A stretch of 64,000 nucleotides of DNA, from assembly GCA_002238825.1 (NCBI GenBank), contig MPNC01000006.1, positions 178,635 to 242,634 of the forward strand, given 5' to 3'. Below the pieces are notes generated by a model that worked only from the letters and a program-made list of their open reading frames with translations, was not told the origin of the DNA and ran no database searches. Source of the stretch: SAR202 cluster bacterium bin87 (GTDB lineage Bacteria; Chloroflexota; Dehalococcoidia; Lucifugimonadales; UBA3495). A program made the position numbers and the translations under genes. This document shows positions 9,447 to 18,996 of the stretch, in pieces; within the stretch, counting starts at the first letter, position 1; every line of letters starts with the position of its first letter.

Positions 9447-9531
9447 CCCGTCATTCCTGCGCAAGCAGGAATCCAGGAAACTTTTTTTGCCTGTTGCACG
9501 TTTGGATTCCGGCTCAGGGCCGGAATGACGG
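9447..9531. repeat. Palindromic repeat of the CCCGTCATTCCTGCG type between ilvN and ilvC
   Basis: cccgtcattcctgcgcaagcaggaatccagg ... ggattccggctcagggccggaatgacgg. Confidence 0.75.
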
Positions 9532-9538
9532 ATCCGGA

Positions 9539-10144
9539 TTAGACTCCCTCGTAGTGCCCCGGCGCGGAGCCGACTGCCAGCTCCGCCGTGGCTCCGTTTC
9601 TTCCCATGATGAGGGCGTCGGCGCCCACGTCGTCGCTGACCCGTCCTCCGGTCTTGCCCCGCACCATGGCCACGCGCCCGGTGCGCATCAGTTCCAGGAT
9701 GCCAAACGGCCTCAGCAGGTCGTACAGCGCGTCGATCTTTTCCTCTTCGCCAGTGGTCTCAACCACCAGCGACAGGGTGCCCACATCCACCACCTTGGCT
9801 CGGAAGAGGTTGATGATCTCCAGGATTTCGCTGCGGTTGGTGGGCGTGGTCCTCACCTTGATCAAGGCCAGTTCCCGCGCCACCACGTCCTCCTCGGAGA
9901 TGTTGGACACCTTCACCACATCGATCAGCTTCTCCAGGTGGCGGGTGGCCTGCTCCACGGTGTACTGGTCACCGGTGACGACAAAGGTGAGGCGAGACAG
10001 GCCCTTCTGCTCGCTGGCGCCGACCGCCAGGCTGGCGATGTTGAACCCGCGCCGGCGGAACAGGCCGGCCACCCGGGTCAGGACACCGGGCCGGTCCTGA
10101 ACCAGCGCGATGATGGTGTGCTGTTCCCTGCTAAGCGCGTTCAA
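9539..10144 (-). CDS. ilvN: Acetolactate synthase small subunit
   Basis: ACT domain HTIIALVQDRPGVLTRVAGLFRRRGFNIASLAVG. Confidence 0.95.
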   Translation of the reverse strand: MNALSREQHTIIALVQDRPGVLTRVAGLFRRRGFNIASLAVGASEQKGLSRLTFVVTGDQYTVEQATRHLEKLIDVVKVSNISEEDVVARELALIKVRTTPTNRSEILEIINLFRAKVVDVGTLSLVVETTGEEEKIDALYDLLRPFGILELMRTGRVAMVRGKTGGRVSDDVGADALIMGRNGATAELAVGSAPGHYEGV

Positions 10145-11837
10145 AACCCACCCCCTCGGCCTCGGGCTCTTCCAGCATCTCGTGCACCGATTCCCCGGCG
10201 GGGATCATCGGGTACACGAACTCGTCCTCTTTCACCACGAAGTCCACGACCACCGGACCCGGCGTTTCCATGGCCTCCTGGATTGCCCCGGCCACGTCCT
10301 CTTCCTTGGTGACCCGGATACCCCGGATGCCGTAGGCCTCGGCCAGCTTCACGAAGTCGGGGTTGCCGCTGTAGATGGTGGCGAAGAAGTCCTTGTCGTA
10401 GAAGAAGTCCTGCCACTGCCGCACCATCCCCAGCGATCCGTTGTTAAGGATGGCGTACTTGACGTCGATATTGTTTTCCACCGCGGTGGCCAGGTCGCAC
10501 AGGGTCATCTGGAACCCGCCGTCGCCGGCGATTGACCACACGGTCTTCTCCGGCCGGCCCACCTTGGCGCCCAGCGCCGCCGGCACCTCGTACCCCATGG
10601 CTCCGCTGCCGCCCGACGTGATCAGCGAGTTCGGCTCCTTGTAGCCGTAGTGCTGCGCGGCCCACATCTGGTGCTGCCCGACGCCGGTGACGATGATGGC
10701 TTCACCGTTGGTCTCGTCCGAAATCTGCTTCATCACCTGCTGGGGCAACAGCACGTCCGACTTGCGGATGAACAGTGACGGATGCTCCGCCCGCAGGGTG
10801 TCCGTTTCCTTGATCCAGTCAAGGTGCACGTTGGATTCCACCATTGGTATGAGTGCGCGCAGGGTGGCCTTGAGGTCGCCCAGCACCGGGGCGTCGGCCA
10901 CCACGTTCTTGTTGAACTCGGTGGGGTCGACGTCGACGTGGATGATCTTGGCGCCGGGCGCGAAGTCGCTGAGGCGACCCGTCACCCGGTCGTCGAACCG
11001 TGCGCCCAGGCAGATCACCAGGTCGGAACGGTCGATGGCGAGGCTGGCGTAGGCCATGCCGTGCATCCCGGGCATTCCCAGGTTCAGCACATGCTCGGTG
11101 GACATTGCGCCGATGCCCAGCAGCGTGGTGATCACCGGGATCTGCGCTTTCTCCGCAAGCTCCTGCAACTCATTCCATGCTCTCGAGATCAGCACGCCGT
11201 GTCCGGCCAGGATCACCGGCCGTTCCGCCCGGTTTATCAGGTCGGCGGCGGCGCGCGCCTGCCGCGGATCCGGGGCTCCGGGCGGGAAGTAGCCGGGCAG
11301 ATCCACCTCGTCCGGCCACTCAAATTCGATCTTGTCGCCGGCCAGCACGTCCTTCGGCACGTCGATGAGGACGGGGCCGGGCCGGCCGGTGCGCGCGATG
11401 TAGAAGGCTTCCTTGATGGCCGGCGCGATGTCGCGCACGTCCATCACCAGGTAGTTGTGCTTGGTAACCGGCAGGGTGATGCCGGTGATGTCGGTTTCCT
11501 GGAAGGCGTCGCGGCCGATGGCGGCGCGGGGCACCTGCCCGGTGATGCAGACGATGGGCACCGAGTCCATTTGCGCGGCCATCAGCCCGGTTACCAGGTT
11601 GGTGGCTCCGGGGCCGGAGGTGGCGGAGCATACCCCCACCTTGCCCGTGGCCCGGGCGTAGCCGTCCGCGGCCATGGCGGCGGCCTGCTCGTGCCGTACC
11701 AGGATGTGGCGCAACTTGGGATAGCCGGACAGCGCGCCGTAGAACGGCAGTACAGCGCCGCCGGGCAGTCCGAATATCGTGTCCACGCCTTCGCGCAGCA
11801 GGCTTTCGCAAATGATCTCCGCGCCTGTCATTTCCAT
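10131..11837 (-). CDS. ilvB: Acetolactate synthase large subunit
   Basis: 568 aa; TPP enzyme motifs, MTGAEIICESLLREGVDTIFGLPGGAVLPFYGAL, GDGGFQMTLCDLATAVENNIDVKYAILNNGSLGMVRQWQ. Confidence 0.97.
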   Translation of the reverse strand: MEMTGAEIICESLLREGVDTIFGLPGGAVLPFYGALSGYPKLRHILVRHEQAAAMAADGYARATGKVGVCSATSGPGATNLVTGLMAAQMDSVPIVCITGQVPRAAIGRDAFQETDITGITLPVTKHNYLVMDVRDIAPAIKEAFYIARTGRPGPVLIDVPKDVLAGDKIEFEWPDEVDLPGYFPPGAPDPRQARAAADLINRAERPVILAGHGVLISRAWNELQELAEKAQIPVITTLLGIGAMSTEHVLNLGMPGMHGMAYASLAIDRSDLVICLGARFDDRVTGRLSDFAPGAKIIHVDVDPTEFNKNVVADAPVLGDLKATLRALIPMVESNVHLDWIKETDTLRAEHPSLFIRKSDVLLPQQVMKQISDETNGEAIIVTGVGQHQMWAAQHYGYKEPNSLITSGGSGAMGYEVPAALGAKVGRPEKTVWSIAGDGGFQMTLCDLATAVENNIDVKYAILNNGSLGMVRQWQDFFYDKDFFATIYSGNPDFVKLAEAYGIRGIRVTKEEDVAGAIQEAMETPGPVVVDFVVKEDEFVYPMIPAGESVHEMLEEPEAEGVGFERA

Positions 11838-11894
11838 AGTACGGCCACTCCTGTGATCTCTCCGGTTTCCGGCTCGGCCCGTTTCCAGTTTGGT

Positions 11895-12185
11895 CAGGGC
11901 ATAAAAAATCCCGACCCCGAAGGGACGGGTTGTGATTCCCGCGGTACCACCCTTCTTTTTCGCGCTCCGCTCATTGCCCGAGATATCCCTGGCGAGCGCT
12001 CAACGCGAAACTCTCTGTACACAGCCGCTATCGGAGCCGACCCGCTCGCCCTACTCACGCTATCGCGCTTCAGCCGAGACGCTCCGGGACGAGTTCAGCA
12101 ATTCCGGCCCCCGACTTCCACCAACCGTCGGTTCTCTATGCGGCCTTCCCAGCCTACTACTCCCCATCACCGCGATTTAACTGCC
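11895..12185 (-). promoter_or_regulatory. T-box leader of the ilvBNC-leuA operon, probable leucine (CUC) specifier
   Basis: Minus strand has AGGGTGGTACCGCGGGAA followed by hairpin CCCGTCCCTTCGGGGTCGGG and TTTTTT; candidate specifier in GAA-CTC-GTCCCGGAGC at 12091..12093. Confidence 0.92.
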
Positions 12186-12230
12186 GGGTATGCTATCACC
12201 CGCCAGAATCCCTGTCAATGAAACCGAGTC

Positions 12231-12370
12231 CTCGCGTGTGCCCGGTTTCACCGGAACCGTCATCGCGAGGAGCGAAGCGCGGCAATCTCGTTGGGGCAAG
12301 GAACGCTACCGAGGGAACGAGATCGCTACTTCGCTTCGCTCCTCGCGATGACAAAACGGGCACGCGTGAG
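12231..12370. repeat. Palindromic MITE-like element (CTCACGCG arm family)
   Basis: ctcgcgtgtgcccggttt ... aaaacgggcacgcgtgag with the GTCATCGCGAGG core. Confidence 0.78.
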
Positions 12371-12767
12371 GTCGTCCGCTTGTTACAGGCGTGTTCACAC
12401 CGCAGTGTCAGGAGTTTTCGCCGCCGAATCAGCGCAGCACAAGTCGCCGCATGTGCTTGAGGCAGGCGTGAAGTACCGCGCGGCACAGTTTTCGATCACC
12501 CGGTCATGGCGCTCAATCTTCGAAGTTCATTTTGCGATAACTTCACTATATCTCCACTCTTTTCAGCGGATCTTTCACAGGATATTCACAAGCTCCGGTT
12601 AGGCTTGCCTATCCGGCATACGACGTGGGCAAGGGGATAACCCTGGCCGAATAACTGCTGCCTGCGCCGACCCGGCTCGAGCGGCTTCCAAGCCCTCACC
12701 CCTCCTCCAGGCGCTTGGGAGCCCGCTCCGCTCGTGCTCCTATAACTGACTGCGGAGAGCGAAGGAT

Positions 12768-15700
12768 ATGCATTCGATTGTTGATATTTTGAAACCATTC
12801 AGGCGCATGGCTGTGGCCCTGCTCATAGTCCTGGCGTCTGTGGTAGGACTCACGGTTCAGGACCCGCCGGACGCGGCGGCTTACGCCTTGTGGATCGACC
12901 TCGAATGTACCGACAGATCAGTGACCGAAGGCGGCAGGTTCCGTCTGCACATTGTCACCGAGCAACCGCCTCATCTCGGGGCGTCAACGATCAAGGTGTA
13001 TTGGACCACTTATACGGGTACCGCCGACGAGACTGACTACCGGCCACTGCACCACGAAGGGCAGGCGAGCAATCGTTATCAATCCAATTCGGCCCGCATG
13101 GGACGTTCCTTCTACACCCAGGACGATCATTTCAGCGAGCCGGACGAATACTTCAACGTGGAAGCGGTCAATGCGTCGTCCGATTCGCGCGCTGCTGGAC
13201 AGGGCAATTGCAAGATAACCATTCACGATGACGACGGCCCGGGAGCGTCGGAGACCTGGTTCGATACATCGCCGATTGACGGCAAATACCAGCGCGGCGG
13301 CCGAATCCGCATCATGCAGCGGTTTACCGAGGAGGTGATAGTCGAGGGTGGGGAGGTCAACCTGGGCCTGCTCATCGGCCAGGGCAGCCACGTCGAGCAC
13401 AAAAGCGCCAGCTACGTCAGCGGTTCCGGGACCAATACCCTGACCTTTGAGTACACGGTCACCGGCGACGACGTCGACATCGACGGCATCGAGATCCCGG
13501 ACAGCGACTACGGCGGCGACGGCTCCATCCTCACGGAAGCCGACCGCACGGAAGTCAACAGCGAATACCGGGGCATCCCCACCGATGTCAACCGTTTGGT
13601 GTACGGCAGGACCGAAGTGCTTGAGGTCTCCGTCATCTCTTCCCCGGAAGACGGCGACACCTATAGGTTGGGGGAGCACCTGGAAATAGCAGTGCGGTTC
13701 CACCGGCCGGTTGAGGTTGACGGCAGGGCGTATATCGTTCTGCGCATCGGCGACGATGAGGAGGCATGGGCCGGCGCCTGGTACGATCGCGGTTCCGGCA
13801 CCGACACCCTGGTGTTCCGGCATGCGGTTCGGGCCGATGACGTCGACACCGGCGGGTTCCGGGTCGTCAAAGGTTACATCGGTCCGGAAGGCCAGAGATA
13901 TGGCTTCGGCGGCAGCGGGACCATCACCGACCACGGGGCGGATCACGAGGTGAGCCCCTACTACGACGGATTGATCGACCCCTCCGGTCACAAGGTGGAC
14001 GGCCGGCCCTACATCAAGAGCATCGCCGTGACCTCCACACCGGCCAACGGGACCCACTACCGGATCAACGACCGGATCATGATTTCCGCAACCTTCGACC
14101 GGGCGGTTTCGGTGCAGCCGAAACCCGCGTTCAAGGTCAGCCTGGGCGATCAGGAAGTGCTGGCTCGTTTTTATGACGGCTCTCTCACCGACACGCTGGT
14201 CTTCAGCTACAAGGTGGACGAGGGAGATGTGGACAGCAATGGCATATCCATCCCGGCCCAGGAAGGTTTCGGCGACTCCGGCAACATCTGGGAGGCCCGC
14301 ACCGAGCGACGGGTGAACGAGCACATCCCCGCCCTGGCCGACCAGGCGGGGCAAGCGGTCAAGGGTAGCCTGCCTTCCGTTGTCTCCAGCGCGATCGTCT
14401 CCACGCCCATCCACCCTCGCCAATACCATTTTGGCGAGGATATCGAAATCGCCCTGACGTTCGACGAACCCGTGGACGTGCTGGGTACGCCGTCAATACG
14501 GATCGAGATGGACCGAAGCGGCCCCCACCGTCGCGATGCGACGTACCGCCGGGGATCCGGCACCGACACCCTTGTCTTCGCCTACACCGTGCAGGGCGGC
14601 GACCTGGACCATACCGGCGTTGCTCTGGTCGAACGGGAAAGTGAAGGGTTTGACGGCACCGCGCGGGTTTACCAGGCGGGAACTGAGAATCAGGCGAACG
14701 GCAGGATACCCGGATTTTCCGATATGTCGGACCACCGGGTTGACGGTCTTCCCCACATCACGGCCAAAGCGGTGGAATCAACGCCGGCCCGGCGGGGTAT
14801 CTACCGCGCTGGTGAGTCCCTCCTGGTCTCGTTGACTTATGACCGGCCGATGGAAGTGGTAGGAAGACCGCCCATCTATCTGCGAGTCGGCGACGACACT
14901 CCTGGCGCCCGCTATCGGAGTGGGTCGGGGACCAACACCATTGTCTTCGGCTACGATGTACAGGCAGACGACCGGGACTATGACGGATTCAGCCTGCTCG
15001 ATTTTCGGGGTGGGTTCCCTCTGAATGACTATATGAAACCGGTCGGCGTTGACATACCTTTTGCGCGGCAGTTCAAGGGGTTTGGCAGCCAGGAAGGCCA
15101 CGCCGTCGCCGGCCGGGTCCACATCACCGAGATTGAGGTGATCTCCGAGCCGGGCGAGGATGGCGTATATGAAATGGGCGACGGTATCGAATTGGCAGTT
15201 GCCTTTGACGATGAGGTAACCGTGACCGGCACACCCCAACTGTCGATGAATTTGGACGGCGCCACGCAAATGGCCGCATTCCACGAAGCGCGAAACGCAG
15301 CGAGCGGCTCCAGCACGGGCCGCACCGGCGATGTGCTGGTGTTCACGTACACCGTGCAGACCGCCGATGAAGCCACCAACGGCCTGACGGTTGTCCAGGA
15401 CGCCTTCAGCCTGAACGGCGGGACCATTGTGGACCCGAATGGCAACGAGCCTGATCTGACCCATGCGGCCGGCGCTTTCTCCGACCACCCGGTGGTCGAG
15501 GTTGCGCCGGTGGTTGATAGCGTGCGGACCTCGCAGGACGGCTCGCAGGTGATCATCACCTTCAGTGAGAATGTGCAGTTGCGGCCGGACCTGCAGACGC
15601 TGAGCAGCTTCGCGGGTGTCGACGTTGGGGTTTACCTGCGGGCGTTGATCGACGTGTTCGTGGACGAACGCCGGGCTCACACCCACGGTGCCGCCATATC

Positions 15701-16193
15701 CGGGAAGGATCTGACGCTCACCCTGGACACGGCCATCACGCAGGGGCAGGATGTTGAGGTGGCCTACGACGACTTGTTTGCCCGGGATGTGCCGGGAGTC
15801 ATCGTCGACCACGCCGGGAACCCGCTGGAGCATTTCTCCAATCAAGCGGTTGCCAACGGTTCGACCTTGCCGGCCAACGTCGATGCCAACTGGCCGGTCA
15901 TCAGCGCGTACAGCCTCACCGTCGCGGAGGGTCAGACCGGGACGTATACGGTGGCGTTGGGCGCCCAGCCGGACCAGGACGTGACGATATCCCTGTCGAT
16001 TTCACCCTCGACACATCTGAGCGCCGACACGGAGACCCTGACCTTCACGCCAGTCAACTGGTCCACTCCGCAGACGGTGACCCTCACGGCGGGCACGGAC
16101 GCTGACGATATCAACTTCTGGCAGGAAATTGTTCACACCGCCGACATTGACGGGTTCATTGTAGGTCACCTGAAGGTGCTTACAAAGGAATAA
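12768..16193 (+). CDS. Secreted repeat protein with Calx-beta/SwmB-like domains
   Basis: 1141 aa; N-terminal hydrophobic segment; about six repeats of the type STPxxGxxYRxGexxxIxVxFdxPVxVxGxPxxxLxxG...GSGTxTLVFxYxV. Confidence 0.72.
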   Translation: MHSIVDILKPFRRMAVALLIVLASVVGLTVQDPPDAAAYALWIDLECTDRSVTEGGRFRLHIVTEQPPHLGASTIKVYWTTYTGTADETDYRPLHHEGQASNRYQSNSARMGRSFYTQDDHFSEPDEYFNVEAVNASSDSRAAGQGNCKITIHDDDGPGASETWFDTSPIDGKYQRGGRIRIMQRFTEEVIVEGGEVNLGLLIGQGSHVEHKSASYVSGSGTNTLTFEYTVTGDDVDIDGIEIPDSDYGGDGSILTEADRTEVNSEYRGIPTDVNRLVYGRTEVLEVSVISSPEDGDTYRLGEHLEIAVRFHRPVEVDGRAYIVLRIGDDEEAWAGAWYDRGSGTDTLVFRHAVRADDVDTGGFRVVKGYIGPEGQRYGFGGSGTITDHGADHEVSPYYDGLIDPSGHKVDGRPYIKSIAVTSTPANGTHYRINDRIMISATFDRAVSVQPKPAFKVSLGDQEVLARFYDGSLTDTLVFSYKVDEGDVDSNGISIPAQEGFGDSGNIWEARTERRVNEHIPALADQAGQAVKGSLPSVVSSAIVSTPIHPRQYHFGEDIEIALTFDEPVDVLGTPSIRIEMDRSGPHRRDATYRRGSGTDTLVFAYTVQGGDLDHTGVALVERESEGFDGTARVYQAGTENQANGRIPGFSDMSDHRVDGLPHITAKAVESTPARRGIYRAGESLLVSLTYDRPMEVVGRPPIYLRVGDDTPGARYRSGSGTNTIVFGYDVQADDRDYDGFSLLDFRGGFPLNDYMKPVGVDIPFARQFKGFGSQEGHAVAGRVHITEIEVISEPGEDGVYEMGDGIELAVAFDDEVTVTGTPQLSMNLDGATQMAAFHEARNAASGSSTGRTGDVLVFTYTVQTADEATNGLTVVQDAFSLNGGTIVDPNGNEPDLTHAAGAFSDHPVVEVAPVVDSVRTSQDGSQVIITFSENVQLRPDLQTLSSFAGVDVGVYLRALIDVFVDERRAHTHGAAISGKDLTLTLDTAITQGQDVEVAYDDLFARDVPGVIVDHAGNPLEHFSNQAVANGSTLPANVDANWPVISAYSLTVAEGQTGTYTVALGAQPDQDVTISLSISPSTHLSADTETLTFTPVNWSTPQTVTLTAGTDADDINFWQEIVHTADIDGFIVGHLKVLTKE

Positions 16194-16352
16194 CAAACAA
16201 CAAGACGCCCGTAAAACGCCACCATTTGCCTTATCGTTGACACTGCGCCGGCCTGCTGGTACGGTGTTGCGGCAAACTGTGAGGCGAGGCCGGCGCATGC
16301 CGCAAACAGCTATGCTGCCAGCCGCGCAAATCGCAAATTCGAGGGGGAACCT

Positions 16353-18779
16353 ATGCAGAATTCACGCAGATTGCGGCTCTTGCCTGCGGCTTCGCTGCCG
16401 TGGCGAGCGATCTTCGCCGCGGGCGCCGTCGCCGCGCTGATGACGGTGGTTGCCGCGTGCGGAGGCGGCGAACCGGCGCCGGCCGCGCCGGCTGCTGCAC
16501 CGGCCGCCGGCGAGCAACCCACCGCTGCCGCTCAGGCTGCCGCCCCGGCCGCGCCCACGCAGGAAGCGATCACCCTGCAGGTGGTATGCATCAACCGCAC
16601 CCTTCGCCCCTGTGAATTGATCCGCGATTTCTACGCGCCCAACGTCAGTGAGCGCACCAACGGCGAGGTCACTATCGAAATCTCGTCGTACCCCGAGCTC
16701 GGTCTGGCCGGCCCCGACACCATCCGGCTGGTCAACGACCAGACGCTGGAGTTCGCCGAGATCTACTCCGGTTACGTGGGCGGTGACCTTCCTATAATCG
16801 ACGTGGGCAACCTCTGGGGCCTCTCCCCCAGCAATGACGCCCACCTGGCCCTCACCGACGCCATCGAGGATGACATGATCCGCATCCTGCGGGACTCCAC
16901 CGGTGGCGAGCCGATCTTCCGGGCCTATTATCCCAACCAGTACGTCTTCAGTCGCGAGCCTCTGCCCGACCTGGCGTCCTACAAGGACAAGAACATCCGC
17001 CAGCACAGCACCATCCTGGGTGACCTGCTGGCCGGCCTCGACGCCGAGGGTCAGTTCGTGGCCTTCGCCGACGTCTACACCGCCCTGGAGCGCGGCGTCC
17101 TCGACGCGGGCATCACGGGCGGCACCCCCGGCTACGGCCAGCGCTGGTACGAGGTCACCGACTACCTCTACGGGCCGATAGTCGGCTCCATCGGCGTGAC
17201 CTACGTCACCGTCAACAGCGAAAAATGGAACGCCCTGAGCGCTGAAAATCAAGCCATCCTCAAGGAACTCGGCAAGGACTACGAAGCCGAGAACCTCCGC
17301 CTGCTCAAGGCGGACTGGGACCCGGCCGGCATCAGCCTCAACGTCGAAGAGGGAATGGAATACTCCGACTTCCCGGACGACGTGAAGGCGAGGATGCGCG
17401 AGACTGCCCTGAACTCGATCATCCCCAACTGGGTGGAGCGCGCCGGCGGCGCCAGCTCCGAGGGCGTCCAGATCTTCAACGAGAAGGTTGGCCCCATCGT
17501 CGGCGTGGTCATCAACCCTGATGGCACTGCCAGCGAGACCGAGGCCATGATGATGATGGACGAGACCGATTGCGGCGATGACCGCGGCGTCGGCGAAGTC
17601 TGCATCAGCATCGTGGACTCGCCCACCGGCGAGAAGGAAGCCATTGCTTCCACGCAATGCGACGGCGAAACCGCCGCCAGCGTTCCGGACAGCCACGGCG
17701 GCGGCAGCCCCTCCGGCTGGTCCTGCGGCGTGGAGAGCGGCATCAACTTCAACCTGACCCCGCTGACCTCCTCCGGCGAAAGCTTCGAGTTCCAGATGGC
17801 CTGCATCAACCGCACCCTGGTCGACTGTGGCCTCGCCATCGGCAACTACGCCGAAACCGAGGACATCGGCTTCGTGGAACGCGTCAAGCGTCGCACCAAC
17901 GGGCAGGTCGTTTTTGAAATCTCATCCTTCCCCGAACTGGGCATCGCCGGTCCCGACTCGCTGCGCCTCATTGAGGACGGCACGCTGGACTCCGCCCAGA
18001 TCTACTCCGGCTACGTCGGTGGGGACTTCCCCATCATGGACATGAGCAACCTCTGGGGCCTCTTCGCCACCCAGAAGGACCAGTTGGACGTCATTGACGC
18101 CATCCAGCCCAAGATGGCTGAGGTCACCGCTGAAAACGGCGGGATCCAGATTGCCTACATGATGACGGCCCACAACTACATCTTTGCCAAGCCTCAGGTC
18201 GAAGGGCTCGAAGACCTCCAGGGTCTCAAGGTCCGCAGTCACAGCACCGTGCTCAGCGACCTGCTGTCCGGCATGGGCGCGGACCCGCAGTTCATCGCCT
18301 TCGCCGACGTGTACACCGCCCTGGAGCGCGGCGTCATCGACGGCGCCATCTCCTGCGGCTCCTGTGGACACGGCCTGCGCTGGTATGAGGTGTCCGACTA
18401 TCTCGTCGGCCCCATCGTTTCCGTGGGTCACAGTTGGTTCGCGGTCAACGCCGAACGCTGGAACAAGATGCCCAAGGACCTCCAGAACATCGTTCTTGAG
18501 GAGGGAGGACGCCACGCCTACCTGAACCGCCAGCTCCTCTTCGAGCACTTCGCTCCCAATGCCATCGCGCAGAACGTGGAGCAGGGCATGCAGGCAGTGC
18601 CGTTCACGCCCGAGATGCAGGCTGCCCAGCGTCAGTCCGCCATCGAGAACGTCGTTCCGGGCTGGGTAGATCGTGTCGGTGGTCCCACCTCCGAAGCGGC
18701 CACCATCTTCAACGAAGTCGTGGCCCCCATCGTCAAGGTGAAGATCAACCCCGACGGCACAGCGTCGGCAACCGAATAG
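16353..18779 (+). CDS. Double-domain TRAP transporter (DctP-like) solute-binding lipoprotein
   Basis: 808 aa; two copies of the block CINRTL..C......ERTNG.V.IEISS.PELG.AGPD..RL...TL..A.IYSGYVGGD.PI.D..NLWGL. Confidence 0.8.
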   Translation: MQNSRRLRLLPAASLPWRAIFAAGAVAALMTVVAACGGGEPAPAAPAAAPAAGEQPTAAAQAAAPAAPTQEAITLQVVCINRTLRPCELIRDFYAPNVSERTNGEVTIEISSYPELGLAGPDTIRLVNDQTLEFAEIYSGYVGGDLPIIDVGNLWGLSPSNDAHLALTDAIEDDMIRILRDSTGGEPIFRAYYPNQYVFSREPLPDLASYKDKNIRQHSTILGDLLAGLDAEGQFVAFADVYTALERGVLDAGITGGTPGYGQRWYEVTDYLYGPIVGSIGVTYVTVNSEKWNALSAENQAILKELGKDYEAENLRLLKADWDPAGISLNVEEGMEYSDFPDDVKARMRETALNSIIPNWVERAGGASSEGVQIFNEKVGPIVGVVINPDGTASETEAMMMMDETDCGDDRGVGEVCISIVDSPTGEKEAIASTQCDGETAASVPDSHGGGSPSGWSCGVESGINFNLTPLTSSGESFEFQMACINRTLVDCGLAIGNYAETEDIGFVERVKRRTNGQVVFEISSFPELGIAGPDSLRLIEDGTLDSAQIYSGYVGGDFPIMDMSNLWGLFATQKDQLDVIDAIQPKMAEVTAENGGIQIAYMMTAHNYIFAKPQVEGLEDLQGLKVRSHSTVLSDLLSGMGADPQFIAFADVYTALERGVIDGAISCGSCGHGLRWYEVSDYLVGPIVSVGHSWFAVNAERWNKMPKDLQNIVLEEGGRHAYLNRQLLFEHFAPNAIAQNVEQGMQAVPFTPEMQAAQRQSAIENVVPGWVDRVGGPTSEAATIFNEVVAPIVKVKINPDGTASATE

Positions 18780-18806
18780 CCGGAGCGCCGGCTACTTTCG
18801 GCATAC

Positions 18807-18837
18807 GCGGGGGCGGTTCACGAACCGCCCCCGCAGT
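18807..18837 (+). terminator. Hairpin gcgggggcggttcacgaaccgcccccgc
   Basis: Perfect GC-rich inverted repeat just downstream of the 16353..18779 CDS; no strong U tract. Confidence 0.5.
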
Positions 18838-18996
18838 ATTTAGTTACGAATCATGGAATTGCCTTTACGCTATCTGTTAACGGTATCCTGCATCTATTTG
18901 CTATATTATTGCGATTGACAGCCCTATATCATTGCCATAAACTCTGACGCCGGTCGCCAAGCGCCGAAATATGCACGAAAGTGCACTCGTCAGCAG

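Noticed and set aside
8249-10312. 687-aa plus-strand ORF
   Set aside because: Antisense to ilvC/ilvN and runs through two palindromic repeats; no domain signature.
16362-17696. 444-aa minus-strand ORF
   Set aside because: Antisense of the first TRAP binding protein; composition typical of reverse-frame artefacts.
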